A stretch of DNA of 64,000 nucleotides. It comes from Streptomyces halstedii. GTDB lineage: Bacteria; Actinomycetota; Actinomycetes; Streptomycetales; Streptomycetaceae. Position numbers and translations under genes: made by a program. Numbering within the stretch: position 1 is the first letter of the stretch; the number at the start of each line of letters is the position of its first letter. Location of the stretch: the NCBI GenBank assembly GCA_000720535.1, contig JOAZ01000026.1, forward strand, positions 52,998-116,997, in the 5' to 3' direction. This document shows positions 61,635 through 64,000 of the stretch, in pieces. Below the pieces are notes generated by a model. That model made no database searches, had not been told where the DNA came from, and worked only from the letters and a program-made list of their open reading frames with translations.

Positions 61635-62210
61635 GTGAGCCGCGTCGTGTGTGGAGCCTGTGGCGGAGGGCGTTCCGTGCCGCGCTGGGAGGACGTCCTC
61701 GCACCGCCGACCCGCGCGGTGCTCGCCGCCCGCGCGGCGGCGGCCGGGCGCCTGCTGGAGCCCGGGTCGGGGCTACGGGTCCGGGCGTGGCTGTCCGCCG
61801 GGTACCTCGTCGCCGACCGCGTCGGCCGCACCGTGCACGCGGCCGACCTGGACACCCTCTGGCGGGCGGTCGCGGAGCGCGGGGCGCGGCCGGCCGGCTG
61901 GCGGCCCCTGGGCGGCGCGCGGACCACGGAGTTCGTCGAACCGTACGACGACGACCAGGACTTGACGGCGGCCGCGGTCTGGTGCGCCGCGGTCGCCCGG
62001 ACCGAGCCGGACGCCCACCTCGAACTGACCCTTCCCGACCCGGCCCGCAGCCGCGTCGTCCGGGCGACCATCGCGTCCGGCACGGTACGGGCGACGGCCC
62101 TGGACGCCCCGGAGCCCGTGACGCGGGTACGGATCGACGGCGTCGGCGCGGCCGAGGCCGCCCACCACCTGAGGGCCCGGACCCCGCGCACTCCGGGCAC
62201 CCGGCCCTGA
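61635..62210 (+). CDS. Hypothetical protein with N-terminal cysteine pair
   Basis: This 191-residue soluble protein starts at GTG 61635 with GAGAGGA upstream. The first residues contain VVCGACGGGRSVPRWEDVL, a CxxC pair. The rest is helical and strand-mixed (GLRVRAWLSAGYLVADRVGRTVHAADLDTLW) and ends in a Pro/Arg-rich tail. I do not recognise it. The open frame upstream is Pro-rich repeat translation and is discarded. Confidence 0.65.
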   Translation: MSRVVCGACGGGRSVPRWEDVLAPPTRAVLAARAAAAGRLLEPGSGLRVRAWLSAGYLVADRVGRTVHAADLDTLWRAVAERGARPAGWRPLGGARTTEFVEPYDDDQDLTAAAVWCAAVARTEPDAHLELTLPDPARSRVVRATIASGTVRATALDAPEPVTRVRIDGVGAAEAAHHLRARTPRTPGTRP

Positions 62211-62397
62211 CTCCACCACGCCCACCGCGGTCATCGGCCGCCCCGCCGGACCGGAACGGCCCGCCGCCACCGGCCCCCCGCCGGAACGGAACGGCCGCGG
62301 ACCGGCCCGTGTGGGGCGGTCGTCCGGCCGGTCTGGGGGGATTCGCCCGCCATTGACGCCTTGCCGGTGTTCGTCATGTGTTCGTTATGCAAACCCG

Positions 62398-62427
62398 TTG
62401 ACTCCTCGATCGCGCTGCTTCTAAGTT
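62398..62427 (+). promoter_or_regulatory. Likely promoter of the second LacI gene
   Basis: TTGACT (62398-62403), an 18-base spacer and TAAGTT (62422-62427) lie just upstream of two operators. A degenerate operator half (CAAACCCGTTGA, 62390-62401) overlaps the -35. Confidence 0.6.
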
Positions 62428-62430
62428 GTG

Positions 62431-62455
62431 CAAACCGGTTTGGCAAACCGGTTTG
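62431..62455. promoter_or_regulatory. Two adjacent perfect LacI operators
   Basis: CAAACCGGTTTG occurs at 62431-62442 and again at 62444-62455, separated by one base. Each is a perfect 12-base palindrome with a central CG. They sit just after the -10 and before the LacI gene, so autoregulation is expected. Confidence 0.88.
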
Positions 62456-62513
62456 CGTCCCTCGGTCACCTACCGGGGGAGGCAGAGATCGCTCGTGCTG
62501 ATCGTTCTTCGCG

Positions 62514-63554
62514 ATGGGGGTCCTGGTGTCAGTCTCGATCGGTGACGTGGCGCGCCTGGCAGGCGTCAGCCGCACCACGGTGTCGCACGTGATCAGCGGC
62601 AAGCGGCCCGTCAGTGACGCGGTGGAGGACCGGGTGCGCTCGGCCATGACGGAACTCGGCTACGCGCCGAGCCGTATGGCGCAGAACCTCGCCAGCGGTA
62701 CCACCCGCACCATGGGGCTGCTCGTCCCCGACATCGGCAACGGCTTCTTCGCGGACATCGCCAAGGGAGTGGAACGGACGGCGATAGCGGGCGGCTACAA
62801 CATGCTGCTCTGCAACACCGGCTGGAACCTCGAACGCGAACTCTTCTACCTGGAGACCCTCAAGTCCCGCGCCGTGGACGGGGTGGTGTACGCGGCCGGT
62901 GTCCCGGCGGCCACCTCACAGCTCACCGGGCTCCTCGGAGGTCTCCCGGTGGTCGCGGTGGACGAGGAGCTCGACGACGTCGCCCAGGTCACCGTGGTCT
63001 CCAACAACCGCGTCGGCGGACGTCTGGCCGCCGAGCACCTGGCAGCACTGGGCCACACCCGCGCGCTGGTGGCGGGCGCCACCCCCGGGCTGGCCTCCAG
63101 CAGGCTGCGGGTCGAGGGCTTCAGCGACGCCTGGCTCGAACGGACCGGCCGGGCACCGCTGGTGGCCGAGGGGACCTTCGAGGTGGCCAGTGGATACCGG
63201 CTGGCCCAGGAGCACCTGGGCGCGCTGCGCGACGGTGAGATCACCGCGGTCTTCTGCCTCAACGACATGGTGGCCTTCGGCCTGATGCAGGCGCTGTCGG
63301 AGAACGGGATCGACGTACCGGGCTCGTGCTCGGTGGTCGGCTTCGACGATGTGTTCGCCGCGAGCCACGTCGGTCCGGGACTGACGACCGTCCGCCAGGA
63401 CGCCGTCGGCCTGGGCGAGGTCGCCGCGCGCCTGCTGCTGGAGATCCTGGAGAACGGCGAGGCCCGCCCGCAGGGGCTGCGCGTGCTACCGGTCGATCTG
63501 GTGGAACGGCGCTCCACGGGAGGCGTACGAGGGAGAGGGGCCTGCCATGGGTGA
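62514..63554 (+). CDS. LacI-family transcriptional regulator
   Basis: This 346-residue regulator has its helix-turn-helix at residues 6-28 (VSIGDVARLAGVSRTTVSHVIS) and hinge RMAQNLASG. The ligand-binding domain runs from TMGLLVPDIGNGFFADIAKGVE to SVVGFDDVFAASHVGPGLTTVRQD. The start may be ATG 62514 or GTG 62526, three to four codons on. Two perfect CAAACCGGTTTG palindromes upstream are its probable sites. Its effector is unknown, and it may control itself and the Pro-rich gene that overlaps its stop. Confidence 0.93.
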   Translation: MGVLVSVSIGDVARLAGVSRTTVSHVISGKRPVSDAVEDRVRSAMTELGYAPSRMAQNLASGTTRTMGLLVPDIGNGFFADIAKGVERTAIAGGYNMLLCNTGWNLERELFYLETLKSRAVDGVVYAAGVPAATSQLTGLLGGLPVVAVDEELDDVAQVTVVSNNRVGGRLAAEHLAALGHTRALVAGATPGLASSRLRVEGFSDAWLERTGRAPLVAEGTFEVASGYRLAQEHLGALRDGEITAVFCLNDMVAFGLMQALSENGIDVPGSCSVVGFDDVFAASHVGPGLTTVRQDAVGLGEVAARLLLEILENGEARPQGLRVLPVDLVERRSTGGVRGRGACHG

Positions 63555-64000
63555 GCTCCGCGCCGTGCCGGACCGTATACCCGTGCTGGACCGTACGCCC
63601 GTGCCGGACCGTATCCCCGGTCCGGACCGTATGCCCGTGCCGGCCGTCCTGTCCGGCGGATCCGGGATGCCCCGTGCGCGCGGCACGCCGGTCACCTCAC
63701 CTCCGTACCCCGGCTCGCACGGCCGGGAACCGCCCACGCCGGAGCGCACGCCCCAGGCTCGCCCCACCCCGCTTCGTGCCGCCCCGGAGCACACGCTTCC
63801 GGAGCACGCACCCCCGGCGCGCACGGCCCGGAAAAGCCCCACCCGGCCCAGCTCCACCCGGCCCAGCTCCACCCGGAACAGCCCCACCCCGAACCGCTCC
63901 ACCCAGCTCGCCCCACCCCCCGGCCCGTACGGACCGGAACCGCTCCACCCGCCTCGCACCGGCCCGGCTCGCACCGGCCCCGGACCACACGTCCCCGGCC
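63547..64000 (+). CDS. Pro/Arg-rich open frame, cut by window edge
   Basis: An ATG with GAGAGGGG about 7 bases upstream overlaps the LacI stop and opens a frame with no stop to the right edge (151 codons). It begins MGELRAVPDRIPVLDRTPVPD, and the rest is Pro, Arg, Thr and Ser with repeats such as RPSSTRPSST. The DNA is of the same CCGTAYRCCCG repeat type seen elsewhere in this window, so the frame may be a repeat artefact. It could also be a disordered N-terminus of a downstream enzyme controlled by the LacI protein. Confidence 0.35.
   Translation, partial: MGELRAVPDRIPVLDRTPVPDRIPGPDRMPVPAVLSGGSGMPRARGTPVTSPPYPGSHGREPPTPERTPQARPTPLRAAPEHTLPEHAPPARTARKSPTRPSSTRPSSTRNSPTPNRSTQLAPPPGPYGPEPLHPPRTGPARTGPGPHVPG

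Larger units (their letters stand above)
62211..62525. promoter_or_regulatory. Leader of the second LacI gene
   Basis: No gene is seen. The left part is GC-rich spacer. The AT-richer right part, from about 62370, holds the promoter and tandem operators listed separately. Confidence 0.6.

Overview
The window is very GC-rich, with GTG starts, 4-base NTGA gene overlaps, TAT lipoproteins and a salicylate-primed thiazoline/oxazoline NRPS locus. All of this points to a Streptomyces chromosome. No rRNA, tRNA, CRISPR array or intact insertion sequence was seen.

Layout. (1) 1-8 kb: the 3' end of a sugar ABC ATPase, a ROK sugar kinase, a membrane-anchored hypothetical, a decayed TPR-regulator fragment with strong hairpins, a 957-residue LAL-type LuxR regulator and a secreted subtilisin. 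(2) 8.4-13.8 kb: a ferredoxin and a peptide/nickel-type ABC importer (lipoprotein, two permeases, fused double ATPase). (3) 14-39.3 kb: the core biosynthetic locus. A salicyl-AMP ligase is divergent from a long, translationally coupled operon encoding two NRPSs, a Rossmann protein of unknown step, a thiazolinyl-imide reductase fused to a methyltransferase, a P450, a type II thioesterase, a second methyltransferase, two YbtP/YbtQ-like ABC half-transporters, a possible 24-residue peptide and a salicylate synthase. Gene content and order match what I recall of the Streptomyces coelicolor coelibactin locus (SCO7676-SCO7691). That cluster is reported to be Zur-controlled, and a Fur/Zur-family palindrome lies in the ligase/NRPS divergent promoter, with a weaker copy before the ferredoxin. 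(4) 39.3-45.7 kb: a small hypothetical, a TetR regulator divergent from an amidase, a frameshifted hydrolase, two small membrane or secreted proteins, an Ig-domain remnant and about 1.2 kb with no recognisable gene. (5) 45.7-54.6 kb: PcaL, a metallo-hydrolase, exonuclease III, a mycoredoxin-like protein, an SDR, a small hypothetical, a glutamate-type ABC transporter (GluABCD) and an SRPBCC protein. (6) 54.7-64 kb: a LacI regulator divergent from an asparaginase-family amidohydrolase, then a polysaccharide-deacetylase/imidase-like enzyme, an MFS transporter, two SDRs, a hypothetical and a second LacI regulator. This looks like a small catabolic cluster.

How the core locus should work (inference from domains). 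The synthase makes salicylate from chorismate and the ligase loads it on the N-terminal aryl carrier of NRPS1. NRPS1 is ArCP-Cy-A1-PCP-Cy-A2-PCP. A1 carries a threonine-like code (DLWQLGLVHK), while A2 and A3 carry cysteine codes. NRPS2 has a TubC-like docking segment followed by Cy-A3(MT)-PCP-TE, the PchF arrangement. The imide reductase would reduce one ring. The release domain has cysteine in place of the usual nucleophile serine. The predicted scaffold is hydroxyphenyl-methyloxazoline-thiazoline-(N-methyl)thiazolidine, tailored by a P450 and extra methyltransferases.
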